A stretch of 64,000 nt of DNA from UBA5314 sp040217815. Lineage in GTDB: Bacteria > Bacillota > Syntrophomonadia > Syntrophomonadales > Syntrophomonadaceae. Below are positions 34,819-43,544 of this stretch, piece after piece (the stretch's first letter is position 1; the number at the start of each line of letters is the position of its first letter). The stretch lies in contig JBEHWI010000007.1 of assembly GCA_040217815.1 (NCBI GenBank), forward strand, positions 38,064 through 102,063, read 5' to 3'. The translations under genes and the position numbers were made by a program. Below the pieces are notes generated by a model. That model was not told the origin of the DNA and searched no databases. It was given only the letters and a program-made list of their open reading frames with translations.

Positions 34819-36768
34819 TTAACCCATCTGCATTTCGTCGGCAATAGACGCTATTTCTTCGATGGAACTGGCCAGTTCGTCGATGGCCTTGGCCTGTTCC
34901 TGCGAAACTTGAGTGGCTTCCTGGATGCGATCGTTCACTCTCTCGACAATCGCTTCAACACTCTTAACCTGCTCATTATTCACTTCGCCGGCGTTTTTAA
35001 TAGCTTCGGCACTGGAGTAGAACTGGGTACGTACCCTATCGATCTCCTCCAAAGCATTGGTAACCTGGCTGTTCTTGGCAACCGCCTGGGGAATAAATCC
35101 GGCCGCCTCCCGGGAGGCCCCTTCGGACTGGCTTATTTCGGCAATAACCTTGGTCATCTGGTTTTGCACATCCCTGACCAGGTCCTTGATCTTGTCGGCG
35201 TTTTCAGCCGATTCGGTAGCCAGGTTGCGGATGTCGCCAGCCACCACTGAGAAGCCACGCCCGTGTTCACCGGCTGTAGCTGCTTCCACAAAGCCGTTGA
35301 CGGCCAGCATGTTGGTCTGAATGGATACGTTTTGAATGGTATCGACTATCTTTTCGATGCGGCGTATCTTGTCCTGCAGGCTTTCCACCGCTCCATTGGT
35401 CGACTCGTAGGATGACAGGCTGTCCTGAAGTGATGATGCAATAGACCCTGCTTTCCCTCTCATCTCAGTAAACAGATCGGTTGCCTTGACCCGATATTCT
35501 CCAGATTCTTGAGCAAAGACCATCAGCTCATCATATCTCTGTTGACACAGGGCGGCCAATGTGGCAGCTTCCTCGGTTTCCTTGTTGATAACCCGGGCGG
35601 CTTCACTCATCTGCAAAATGCCGCTGGCGATTTGAGTGGCTGAACTGCTCAGTTCTTCGATATTGGCCGACAATTGTTCGGCGGTGGCCGCCACTTCTTC
35701 GGCAGATTTGTTTATGTTAGTGGAATTCTTCAGGTCTTCGGCCATTTCACTCAGCTCCTGGCTGGCGATATTGACCTCCGACAGGGCTTTGGTCTGTTCT
35801 TCGACCGCCTTGGCGATCTCCCGGGTTCCGCCGGCGGCTTCTTCGGTTGCTGATGCTATATTTTCACTGCCTTCCAGCAGTTTTTTGGCGTTGTTTCCAA
35901 GTCTTTTGCAGACATCCATTACGGCCTTGTTTTTGTCGCTATAACCATCAATCTGCTGCCCTACTTCGACAAATCCTTTTACCGTTTCCTCAAGTCCGGT
36001 AGCCATACCGTTAAAGTTTTCCACTGTCTGGTTGATGTCCTGAACCACCTCGGTAACGCCGTTTACGATTTCATCGACCACGCCCCGGATGTCGCGGGCG
36101 GAGCGCTCCGATATCTCGGCCAGGTTGCGGACCTCATCGGCTACTACCGCAAACCCGCGTCCGTGTTCCCCAGCCCGAGCCGCTTCAATGGCGGCGTTTA
36201 ATGCCAGCAGGTTGGTCTGATCGGCTATCATTACTACCGCCTGGACGATGTCGCCGATCCGCTGCGATTGAACCTCCAGTTCAGCGATGCGCTGGGCTGA
36301 TTGATAGTTCTTACTGGCCGCTTCCTTGACCATTGTGTTCATGTTTTCCATGGTCTGAATGGATTCTTCGCTGGCTTTTACCCCGGTGTCACCTTCTCTG
36401 ATGAGATTTTCCATTACCGCATAAAGGTCCAACGATGCTTTATCCAGGTTGTTGCTGGCCTCACGCATCTTCTCGGCATTGATGCCCGCCTGATCCGATT
36501 CCTGGGTGACTTCATCCATGAGCCGTGCGAACTCTAATGCCGCCGCATTCGATTCCTCAACTCCGGCTACCAATTGCTCGGAAGCCGAGGCAATTCTCTC
36601 CGCCATGGCCTGCTGCTTGGCCATGGTCCGAGCTTTGGCCTTTTCCTGGGCCATTTTTCTGGCCAGATCGCGCTTCTTGGAGATGTCCTCACTGTCGTCG
36701 TTCTTTACCGTTATCCCAGTATTTCCCCCTACACCTGTTTTACCCGGTCTCTGTAATTTTTTTGCCAT
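34819..36768 (-). CDS. Soluble double-hairpin methyl-accepting protein, module 3
   Basis: 649 residues and the first receptor in the transcript, 15 bases after the Hsp70-like gene. It has the same plan as the other two: basic tail (MAKKLQRPGK, GNTGITVK), coiled coil, canonical tip 1 (ADQTNLLALNAAIEAARAGEH), a return helix with ASATEEAAGG, a second outgoing helix (EEVAATAEQLSANIEEL), diverged tip 2 (IQTNMLAVNGFVEAATAG) and a final return helix. No membrane helix, HAMP, PAS or other sensor domain is visible, so it may sense through a partner protein. Confidence 0.93.
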   Translation of the reverse strand: MAKKLQRPGKTGVGGNTGITVKNDDSEDISKKRDLARKMAQEKAKARTMAKQQAMAERIASASEQLVAGVEESNAAALEFARLMDEVTQESDQAGINAEKMREASNNLDKASLDLYAVMENLIREGDTGVKASEESIQTMENMNTMVKEAASKNYQSAQRIAELEVQSQRIGDIVQAVVMIADQTNLLALNAAIEAARAGEHGRGFAVVADEVRNLAEISERSARDIRGVVDEIVNGVTEVVQDINQTVENFNGMATGLEETVKGFVEVGQQIDGYSDKNKAVMDVCKRLGNNAKKLLEGSENIASATEEAAGGTREIAKAVEEQTKALSEVNIASQELSEMAEDLKNSTNINKSAEEVAATAEQLSANIEELSSSATQIASGILQMSEAARVINKETEEAATLAALCQQRYDELMVFAQESGEYRVKATDLFTEMRGKAGSIASSLQDSLSSYESTNGAVESLQDKIRRIEKIVDTIQNVSIQTNMLAVNGFVEAATAGEHGRGFSVVAGDIRNLATESAENADKIKDLVRDVQNQMTKVIAEISQSEGASREAAGFIPQAVAKNSQVTNALEEIDRVRTQFYSSAEAIKNAGEVNNEQVKSVEAIVERVNDRIQEATQVSQEQAKAIDELASSIEEIASIADEMQMG

Positions 36769-36783
36769 ATTAAGGTTCCCTCC

Positions 36784-38283
36784 TTATAAAACTCGTAAAC
36801 TGCTCCCTCTCCGAGCGTAAAAACTATTTTCGGCTCCGAATCCCATCTCACTTATGTGGATTTCATTCATGATCCCGGTATCTATATCTATTGCCGATAC
36901 CCTGAGGATCCCATTTCGGTCGATCTCGAAGCTTACGTCTATATTGGGCTCCCCTCCTTTCGCCTGCCTTATTCCAGCCAGATGGAATTTTCCTAAAGAG
37001 ATTAAGTCTTTTTCAGTTTCCTCTGACATCTCGTCCTTCTGTACAATGTGGATTATGACTTCCTGAACATTATCTTCCACCGTGGTAAAAAGCCGTGACT
37101 TTACTACCGGATAGGGAGTGTTGGCTTCAATTATGGGCACAAAATTACCTTGATCGTCTTCTAAACCAAGGGTGTGACTGGTAACATCATGCAGCTCTAC
37201 GTCCTGTACCTGACCGGACAGCATTCCCGCCTGCAGGGCGGCACCCAGGGCTACAACTTCGTCCGGGTTGATATGGGCCTTAACCAGAGCTCCGGGGAAC
37301 ATTTCCTGAACTCGCTCTAAAAAACCGGGCATCCGGGAGGCTCCCCCGGCCAACACAATGGCCTCCACCCAGTCAGCCTTTAAATCGGCCCGCTGCAAGG
37401 TCTGCTCTATCAATTCCCTTATTCCGGAAAACAGGTCGTCGCACAGGTGGTTGAAACTCTGCCGTTCCAGCAAGTGGTTTAAGTGCACCGGACCGGCCGG
37501 TCCCATACTAATATAGGGAATCAACAAAGAACATTCATTGACCGTAGACAGATCCACCTTGGCCTTTTCGGCCTGAATCACGACCTGCTGCAAGGCTACC
37601 GGATCTGCGGCCAGGCCGACCCCGGTCTGCTGTTCAAAAGTGTTCAATATATGCTCGACCAGGCGCTGGTCAAAATCCACTCCACCCAGGGAGGTGGAGC
37701 CGCCGGTCGCCAAAACCCGGCATATGCCGGACTGGTATTCCATTATGGTTATATCGAAGGTGCCGCCGCCTATATCCAAAACCAGGATTTTCTCTTCCCG
37801 GTTTAGTTCGGCGGCATAGGCCAGAGCCGCGGCGGTCGGTTCGTTTAAGAGTTTTAATATTTTGATTCCCGCCAGTTCTCCGGCCATAAAGGTAGCCTGA
37901 CGCTGATTGTCATTAAAATAGGCAGGCACTGTCACTACTGCTTCGCTGACCTGTTCCCCGGTATTTTTCTCGGCATATTGCTTCAGTTTGCGCAGGATCA
38001 GGGCTGATATTTCAACCGGTGAATAACCCCGTTCATTTATCTTAACTTCGTAGTTGCTTCCCATCTGGCGTTTGATATGAGCTACGGTCCTTTCGGCCTG
38101 GAGCAATGATTGGGAACGGGCCATTTCCCCCACCAAAACCTCCTGCTCACTCTTAAAAAAGGCCACCGAAGGGGTTAAACGGCTGCCTCTTTCATTGATA
38201 ATAATTTCTGGCCGTCCTTCGCAGTTAATATAGGCCACCAGGGAGTTGGTAGTTCCCAAATCTATCCCCACTATCGAAGACAT
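36784..38283 (-). CDS. Hsp70/DnaK-like protein lacking the helical lid
   Basis: 499 residues. The ATPase domain is complete: GIDLGTTNS, VTVPAYFNDNQRQAT, NEPTAAALAYA, LDIGGGTFDITI and VLAGGASRMPG. The interdomain linker VELHDVTSHTLGLED and a beta substrate-binding domain follow (about 370-480), but the roughly 120-residue helical lid and acidic tail of DnaK are missing. It resembles specialised DnaK paralogues more than the general chaperone, since no dnaJ or grpE is near. In Myxococcus, DnaK homologues SglK and StkA affect surface motility and matrix. Here it may help assemble or remodel the soluble array; that is inference. Confidence 0.88.
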   Translation of the reverse strand: MSSIVGIDLGTTNSLVAYINCEGRPEIIINERGSRLTPSVAFFKSEQEVLVGEMARSQSLLQAERTVAHIKRQMGSNYEVKINERGYSPVEISALILRKLKQYAEKNTGEQVSEAVVTVPAYFNDNQRQATFMAGELAGIKILKLLNEPTAAALAYAAELNREEKILVLDIGGGTFDITIMEYQSGICRVLATGGSTSLGGVDFDQRLVEHILNTFEQQTGVGLAADPVALQQVVIQAEKAKVDLSTVNECSLLIPYISMGPAGPVHLNHLLERQSFNHLCDDLFSGIRELIEQTLQRADLKADWVEAIVLAGGASRMPGFLERVQEMFPGALVKAHINPDEVVALGAALQAGMLSGQVQDVELHDVTSHTLGLEDDQGNFVPIIEANTPYPVVKSRLFTTVEDNVQEVIIHIVQKDEMSEETEKDLISLGKFHLAGIRQAKGGEPNIDVSFEIDRNGILRVSAIDIDTGIMNEIHISEMGFGAENSFYARRGSSLRVL

Positions 38284-38340
38284 GCTGCATCCTCCTCTTA
38301 AAGAAAACCCCTGAACTGTTCTTATATTAAACTGGACCGC

Positions 38341-38712
38341 TTAGTCGGTGTTTTTTAGCATTTTCAGGTTGTCCCGGGCTGTCGTATTGTCCGGCCAGCA
38401 AGCCAGGGCCTTTTCCAAATACGTGCAAGCCGCTTCCTTAAAACCGTTGTCAAATAGAATAGTAGCTGCGTTGTTCAAGGCCTGGGATAAAACCTGGCTG
38501 GCTGGTTCTTCAGCCGGCGACCTTTCAATAATCAAGCGGTAATAGTAATACGCTTCAAGAAAGAACCCATCTTCGTCATACTCCAGGGCTTTGTCCAACC
38601 ATTCCTTAATTGGAGCCGTATCTTCGGCCTGGACGGTGCGGACCGGAGTGTTGCTGCTGGCTTTGAGTAGCAGGTCCAGACCCATGCCCAATCCCTTGCG
38701 ATTGTCTTTCAT
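38341..38712 (-). CDS. TPR-like protein with ParB-type N-terminal peptide
   Basis: 123 residues. The first 16 residues contain RKGLGMGLDLLL, which matches the KGLGxGLxxLL peptide at the start of ParB/Spo0J proteins, the segment that stimulates ParA ATPase. The rest is helical and TPR-like (EYDEDGFFLEAYYYYRLIIERSP, then NNAATILFDNGFKEAACTYLEKAL). There is no ParB DNA-binding domain. The start codon overlaps the parA-like stop as ATGA, suggesting translational coupling. I infer an adaptor linking the ParA-like ATPase to the receptor array, similar in logic to TlpT with PpfA in Rhodobacter. Confidence 0.75.
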   Translation of the reverse strand: MKDNRKGLGMGLDLLLKASSNTPVRTVQAEDTAPIKEWLDKALEYDEDGFFLEAYYYYRLIIERSPAEEPASQVLSQALNNAATILFDNGFKEAACTYLEKALACWPDNTTARDNLKMLKNTD

Positions 38713-39497
38713 GCCATACCACTCCTGGCCAGGATGGATTCTGCCAGTCTCCAATAATCCGCAGCTCCCCGGCAGCCTGGAGCGTATTCGAATATGGTCT
38801 TGCCATAGCTTGGTGATTCGGCCAGTTTGATATCGGTCCTTATAAGCGGCAGCAGGCGCTCGGCTCCAAAATTCTCAATTATCTCCTTGACCACACCCCG
38901 GGCCAGGTTGGTTCTCAAATCTGATTTGATGACCAAAATGCCCATCAGGCGCAGTCCCGGATTTAATTCAGCGTTTATCCGGTAGAGTATGCTCATCATC
39001 TGAGCCAGGCCGTCCATGGATAGGAAAGTCGGTTCTATGGGTATTATCAGATAGTCAGCAGCCACCAGGCCGCATATGGTAATAAGGCCCAGGGAAGGCG
39101 GTAAATCCAGCAGGATAATATCATAGTTCCCGTCCATTTCCATGATAAGGTTGCGCATGAGTCCCTCCCGACCCGGTACCTTATTTGCTTCCAATTCGAA
39201 TGCGGAAAGATCGGGTTTGGACGCGATAAGATCAAAGAGCTTTACCTGCTTGATAATGGTGTGCTGGATGAACTCAATCTCACTACGGCCCTGGGCTTGC
39301 AGGTGCAGCAGTTCATACAGGCTGGATTGGATCTGTTGCGGCAGAAAACCGCAGCTGGTCGTCGATTGAGCCTGGGAATCAGCGTCTATTAGCAGGATTT
39401 TCTTACCCTGACGGGCCAGGGCATCGGCCAGGTTTATGGAACTGGTGGTTTTCCCGGTTCCCCCTTTGCGATTACCCAGCGCTATGGTTATCGCCAT
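38709..39497 (-). CDS. ParA/MinD-family ATPase of the chemosensory locus
   Basis: 262 residues with the deviant Walker A KGGTGKTT, Walker A' LIDADSQAQS, and Walker B IILLDLPPSLG. This is a ParA/Soj-type ATPase, not MinD, since the amphipathic membrane-targeting C-terminal helix is absent. ParA relatives encoded in chemotaxis operons (PpfA, ParC) position receptor clusters so that both daughters inherit one. The gene overlaps the end of cheA by 26 bases and the next gene by four. Its ribosome binding site (GGCGGGAG) lies inside cheA. Confidence 0.92.
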   Translation of the reverse strand: MAITIALGNRKGGTGKTTSSINLADALARQGKKILLIDADSQAQSTTSCGFLPQQIQSSLYELLHLQAQGRSEIEFIQHTIIKQVKLFDLIASKPDLSAFELEANKVPGREGLMRNLIMEMDGNYDIILLDLPPSLGLITICGLVAADYLIIPIEPTFLSMDGLAQMMSILYRINAELNPGLRLMGILVIKSDLRTNLARGVVKEIIENFGAERLLPLIRTDIKLAESPSYGKTIFEYAPGCRGAADYWRLAESILARSGMA

Positions 39498-42297
39498 CAG
39501 CTTCTCCCGCCTTTCTGGAATGTAAAAACGTATTAAATAATTGAGCCGGGTTTAATATCAAGACCACATTGCCGTCGCCTAATATACTGGCCCCGGTGTA
39601 TATCTTAAGCTGGGCCAGCTCCTCTACCAGGGCCTTGACTACAAACTCCTGCTCTTTATAGAAAGAATCCACGATCAGGCCAAAACGATGGCCGTCGTTT
39701 TCTAGAACAACCACCGAAATTCTATCCTGCCCGGCTGCTGTATCCAGATTGTCATCCTGAGGCCCCTGGCTGTCCTGGTCGAGTATATCCTGCAGCCTGA
39801 CCAGATGCAGAATCCCCCCGCGGATATCGGCAACCAGCAGATCCTTGTAGCGACGGATACCAGAAGGGAGAATCTTCACCGTCTCCTCAATGGCATCCAA
39901 TGGGATGACGTATTGTTGGCCGCCGCTGCGAATCATCAAACCGCGAATGATGGACATGGAAAGGGGAATCTTCAGGGTAAAGTGGGAGCCAGCATTGAGC
40001 ACACTGGACATAGTGACCGAGCCCCCCACTTTTTCAATGTTATTCTTAACAACATCCATTCCCACGCCCCGGCCGGACAGCTCGCTGACTTCATCACGGG
40101 TGGAGAAACCGGGAGCAAATATCAAACGGAAGGTGTCGTCCAGGCTCAAAGTTTCGATCTGTTCGGTAGTGATCAAGCCCTTTTTCAGGGCCTTGGCTTT
40201 TATCTCTTCAGGGTTCATGCCCTTGCCGTCATCCTTGATTTCAATTACCACGTTGTTGCCCTGGTAGCGGGCCTGCAGCCAGACCGTTCCAGCCTCCGGC
40301 TTGCCCAGGGCCCGTCTGACATCGGGTGGTTCAATGCCGTGGTCAACGGCATTGCGCAGCATGTGCACCAGGGGATCATTGATGGCTTCCATGACTGTTT
40401 TATCAAGTTCGGTCTCTTCTCCGGTAACAATCAGATCGGCCTGTTTGCCTACTTTTCGGGCTGTATCCCGTATGGTGCGCGGGTAGCGCTGAAACAGAAC
40501 TCTGAGCGGCAGCATCCGGGCGGACATAATGGCGTCCTGCAGTTCATCGGATATGCGGGATATTTCAAAGGCCACCGACTTGACCTCGCGTGACAGCTCG
40601 GGGATTTCGTACTCCAGATTGATCTGGTCGGCCAGATGGAAAATCCGGTTTTTAGATATCAGCAGCTCTCCGATCATGTTGAATAATCGATTCATCTTAT
40701 CCTGGCTGACCCTGATAGACTGGCCTCCAACCTCACTGGCCGCCTGGGCCGGTTCGCGTGAGTCCTTGCCCTGATGCCGGGCCATGCTCTGTTTGGCCAG
40801 GGCCAGGTCGACGTCTTCTTTTTTGACCATCCCTTTTTCCACCAGAACTTCGCCCAATTTTCGCTGGTCTCTTAATGCCTGTTCCAAGTCCTCAGGGGTG
40901 ATTTTTTTCTCCGCCAGAAGTATTTCGCCCAGCTTTTTATCATATTCCATTTCCGGAACCGTACAAAGGTCTTCTATGTCCTTGATACGAGCATCCAAAA
41001 GAGACTGCAGCACTTCATACTGCTGCTTAAGTTCGTCGACAAAGCCGGCATCAACCGAATCTCCGGGTTTAACTTTGGCTATATGAGCCTGCATTTCCTC
41101 CACCAGTTCGGCAATATCGAGATATTCCATCTGCCGGGCGGATTTAACAATTGAATTCATGGCTCGCTGGTATTGATTTATTCTTTTTTTAGCTATTGGA
41201 GATCCAGGATTGGCGCTGTTGACCAGGAATGATATAGATTCCAGACCCTGACGGGTTATGTTGGCAAAGGCGGTAAGCTGTTTGGGCAGCTTGCGATTGC
41301 CTTCCTCCACCAGGGCCTGAACTTCGGTGGATTGGAGGCTTTCCTCGGAGGAAAAAACATGCAGTTTTTGGACCAGATCCTCAATTACAATCTGCTCCTG
41401 GCGGTCTTCTTCAATGGCCTTGGCCAGGGCATGAGATCGGTCAACTGCCTCCAGGATGATGTCAACTACACCGCTGGGTATGCCCAGTTCCATATTGCGG
41501 TAGGTCTGCAGGAGTGATTCAACCGTATGGGTGAGGTTCTTGATAATGTAAAAAGGGTCGTCTTCTTTGCCATCGTTCTCCATCATGGAGAGGATTACTC
41601 CGGCGCCGCCCTTTATACTATGAAATCCCCGAAGAATCGCATTGAGCAGTTCCTTATTGGAACTGTCCTTTTCCATTGCAACGCAGTTTTTTTCAATAGT
41701 GTCCAGATGCTCGTAAACCTCTTCGATGAAATCGATCCGGGACTGTTCTAAAAACGAACCGATTTCCAATTTCATCACCCGCTCGACCTCGACGGATGCG
41801 TCCTTTTGAGGCGTAGCAACCGGAGATTCTCCTGGCTCCTGGGCCGGTTCGCTCTGCAGAGTCAGCTTCCTTATCGCTTCGGCTTCATCAACGAAATCCC
41901 GAAAACCATGTTCCTCTATTTCCAGCTCAAGATGCTGCCCCCCGCCGGCCTCCAGAGATGGAAGCCGTTCGGCCAGCTGGGCTACGTGCAGATTCAAGAT
42001 ATCGATACCACGCAAAAGTAGATCGGTAATCTCCGAACTGGCTTCATAGAGGCCTTTTTTCATATCGCTTAAAAACGACTCCAGGACATGGGCGGTATCC
42101 TTGATGGGGGTATAATCCACAAAACCGGCAACCCCTTTTACCGAATGCAGGGCGCGAAATACGTGATCCAGGTGTTCAGCGGCAAATTCCGCCTCCAGCT
42201 TCAATACACCCTCTTCGATTCCGCTCAGATGCTCGGTTGATTCTTCTACTATTCCTTCCAGTATCTCTAGATCGTCTGGCTCAAATCGCAATTTCAT
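39472..42297 (-). CDS. cheA: CheA histidine kinase with multiple HPt-like domains and a GspE-N/MshEN-like insert
   Basis: 941 residues, longer than the usual 650-700. HPt 1 has H51 in RALHSVKGVAG; HPt 2 has H226 in RGFHSIKGGAG. A third helical bundle (about 330-440) resembles an HPt but has serine near 382 in place of histidine. Residues of about 455-503 hold two tandem 24-residue repeats of the type KLGEILL...LEQALRDQ, as in GspE/MshE N-terminal domains, some of which bind c-di-GMP. Then come the P3 dimer helices (about 528-600), the HATPase P4 (HMLRNAVDHG, IKDDGKGM, GRGVGMDVV) and a CheW-like P5. No CheY-binding P2 domain is apparent. It ends inside the parA-like gene. Confidence 0.93.
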   Translation of the reverse strand: MKLRFEPDDLEILEGIVEESTEHLSGIEEGVLKLEAEFAAEHLDHVFRALHSVKGVAGFVDYTPIKDTAHVLESFLSDMKKGLYEASSEITDLLLRGIDILNLHVAQLAERLPSLEAGGGQHLELEIEEHGFRDFVDEAEAIRKLTLQSEPAQEPGESPVATPQKDASVEVERVMKLEIGSFLEQSRIDFIEEVYEHLDTIEKNCVAMEKDSSNKELLNAILRGFHSIKGGAGVILSMMENDGKEDDPFYIIKNLTHTVESLLQTYRNMELGIPSGVVDIILEAVDRSHALAKAIEEDRQEQIVIEDLVQKLHVFSSEESLQSTEVQALVEEGNRKLPKQLTAFANITRQGLESISFLVNSANPGSPIAKKRINQYQRAMNSIVKSARQMEYLDIAELVEEMQAHIAKVKPGDSVDAGFVDELKQQYEVLQSLLDARIKDIEDLCTVPEMEYDKKLGEILLAEKKITPEDLEQALRDQRKLGEVLVEKGMVKKEDVDLALAKQSMARHQGKDSREPAQAASEVGGQSIRVSQDKMNRLFNMIGELLISKNRIFHLADQINLEYEIPELSREVKSVAFEISRISDELQDAIMSARMLPLRVLFQRYPRTIRDTARKVGKQADLIVTGEETELDKTVMEAINDPLVHMLRNAVDHGIEPPDVRRALGKPEAGTVWLQARYQGNNVVIEIKDDGKGMNPEEIKAKALKKGLITTEQIETLSLDDTFRLIFAPGFSTRDEVSELSGRGVGMDVVKNNIEKVGGSVTMSSVLNAGSHFTLKIPLSMSIIRGLMIRSGGQQYVIPLDAIEETVKILPSGIRRYKDLLVADIRGGILHLVRLQDILDQDSQGPQDDNLDTAAGQDRISVVVLENDGHRFGLIVDSFYKEQEFVVKALVEELAQLKIYTGASILGDGNVVLILNPAQLFNTFLHSRKAGEADGDNHSAG

Positions 42298-42307
42298 GGC
42301 CGGCTCC

Positions 42308-42679
42308 TTATTCGCTGCCCAAAAGCATAAGCACCTGTTCTACCAACAACTCCGGTTCAGTGGGTTTGACTATATAGACATCGGCACCGGCTTCAAAGCC
42401 CCGGGTTTTATCCTGGGCTTCATCCTCGGTGGATACTATTATTACCGGCACACTGGCGAATTGCTCGTCTTCCCGCAGCCTCTCTATAAGCGAATAACCA
42501 TCCATATTGGGCATATTGATGTCGGTTATAATCATGTCAAAATGGTGGTCGCCACCGTATATCTTTTCCAGGGCGTCAGCCCCGTCCACCGCGGTCATTA
42601 CCTGAAAACCCTGAGATTTCAAGATGTAGCAATGAAAATTCCTAACCATTTCTGAATCATCTACTATCAAAATTTTCAC
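42308..42679 (-). CDS. cheY: CheY-like response regulator
   Basis: 123-residue receiver domain: acidic pair in LIVDDSEMVR, phosphoacceptor aspartate in IITDINMPNMDG, threonine in VIIVSTEDEA and lysine in IVKPTEPE. It is placed between cheR and cheA, ten bases from the cheA start, so it is the likely direct partner of CheA. The GTG at 42679 is best spaced from GGGAGGAG; a TTG two codons earlier is the alternative. Confidence 0.92.
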   Translation of the reverse strand: MKILIVDDSEMVRNFHCYILKSQGFQVMTAVDGADALEKIYGGDHHFDMIITDINMPNMDGYSLIERLREDEQFASVPVIIVSTEDEAQDKTRGFEAGADVYIVKPTEPELLVEQVLMLLGSE

Positions 42680-42702
42680 CAGCAAAACTCCTCCCTGATT
42701 AT

Positions 42703-43533
42703 TTAAGTCTGATATACAGTAAAACCATCAATTCGTTTGATCTTAAATGATGTGGTAATGCGGCTCAGGGACTCTGCATGCCCCAGGAATATGAAACCGC
42801 CCCGGTTAAGCATAGTATAAAAACGTTCGACAACCTGTTTTCGAGATTGGTCGTCAAAGTAGATCAACATATTGCGGCAGAATATAAAATCATAATTTCT
42901 CTCGTTGCGCAGTGCTCTGCGATCCATAAGATTCACGTGCTCAAAAGACACCAGATCGCGTATTTCTTGTTTAACCCGGTACACACCGCCACCCAGGCGG
43001 TTAAAATAGCGCTCCAGATAATCCGGTGGAACATCCTTTACCGAACGCGAATCATATTCGGCTTTTAGGGCGGCAGTAAGAACGTTTTCGTCAATATCAA
43101 CGCCCTTGACCAGGACATTCCAGGATTTAAAATCATCTAGCATTTCCCGCAAGATGATAGCCAGGGTATAGGGTTCTTCGCCGGATGAACAGGCGGCAGA
43201 AAATACCCGCAACGTTTTATCGCCACTGGCCCGTTTTTTCTCTAGAGTCTCCTGCAGACAGTTCTCCCCAAAAATGGCCAGTTGTTCAAACTCCCTAAAG
43301 AAATAGGTCTCGTTTACCGTGATCAGGTTGATAAGGTCCTGAAATTCGCGATTGTCGCGATCGAACATCTTTAAGTAGCGGATATACTCGGCTACCTTAT
43401 GTATATCCCGATACTCCATGCGTTTCTGAATACGCTTCTTGAAGTAATAGATTTTGTTTTCTCCAAACTGCATACCGGTTCTTTCATAGATCAGATTGCG
43501 CAGGTTGATAAAATCCTCAATAGATAGTTCCAA
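42703..43533 (-). CDS. cheR: Chemoreceptor methyltransferase CheR
   Basis: 276 residues with the CheR N-terminal helical domain (about 1-80) and the AdoMet-dependent methyltransferase domain: NETYFFRE, FSAACSSGEEPYTLAI, DFIFCRNMLIYFD and FIFLGHAESL. It methylates receptor glutamates, opposing CheB. The receptors of this locus lack a C-terminal docking pentapeptide, so it must act without tethering. It begins at TTG with GAGGTG upstream, 11 bases after the HEAT-repeat gene. Confidence 0.95.
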   Translation of the reverse strand: MELSIEDFINLRNLIYERTGMQFGENKIYYFKKRIQKRMEYRDIHKVAEYIRYLKMFDRDNREFQDLINLITVNETYFFREFEQLAIFGENCLQETLEKKRASGDKTLRVFSAACSSGEEPYTLAIILREMLDDFKSWNVLVKGVDIDENVLTAALKAEYDSRSVKDVPPDYLERYFNRLGGGVYRVKQEIRDLVSFEHVNLMDRRALRNERNYDFIFCRNMLIYFDDQSRKQVVERFYTMLNRGGFIFLGHAESLSRITTSFKIKRIDGFTVYQT

Positions 43534-43544
43534 TCAACTTCACC

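Noticed and set aside
27738..36820. Many open frames antisense to the receptor and CheW genes
   Set aside because: They reflect codon bias in long coiled-coil genes; none has a start site with ribosome binding sequence or a known domain.
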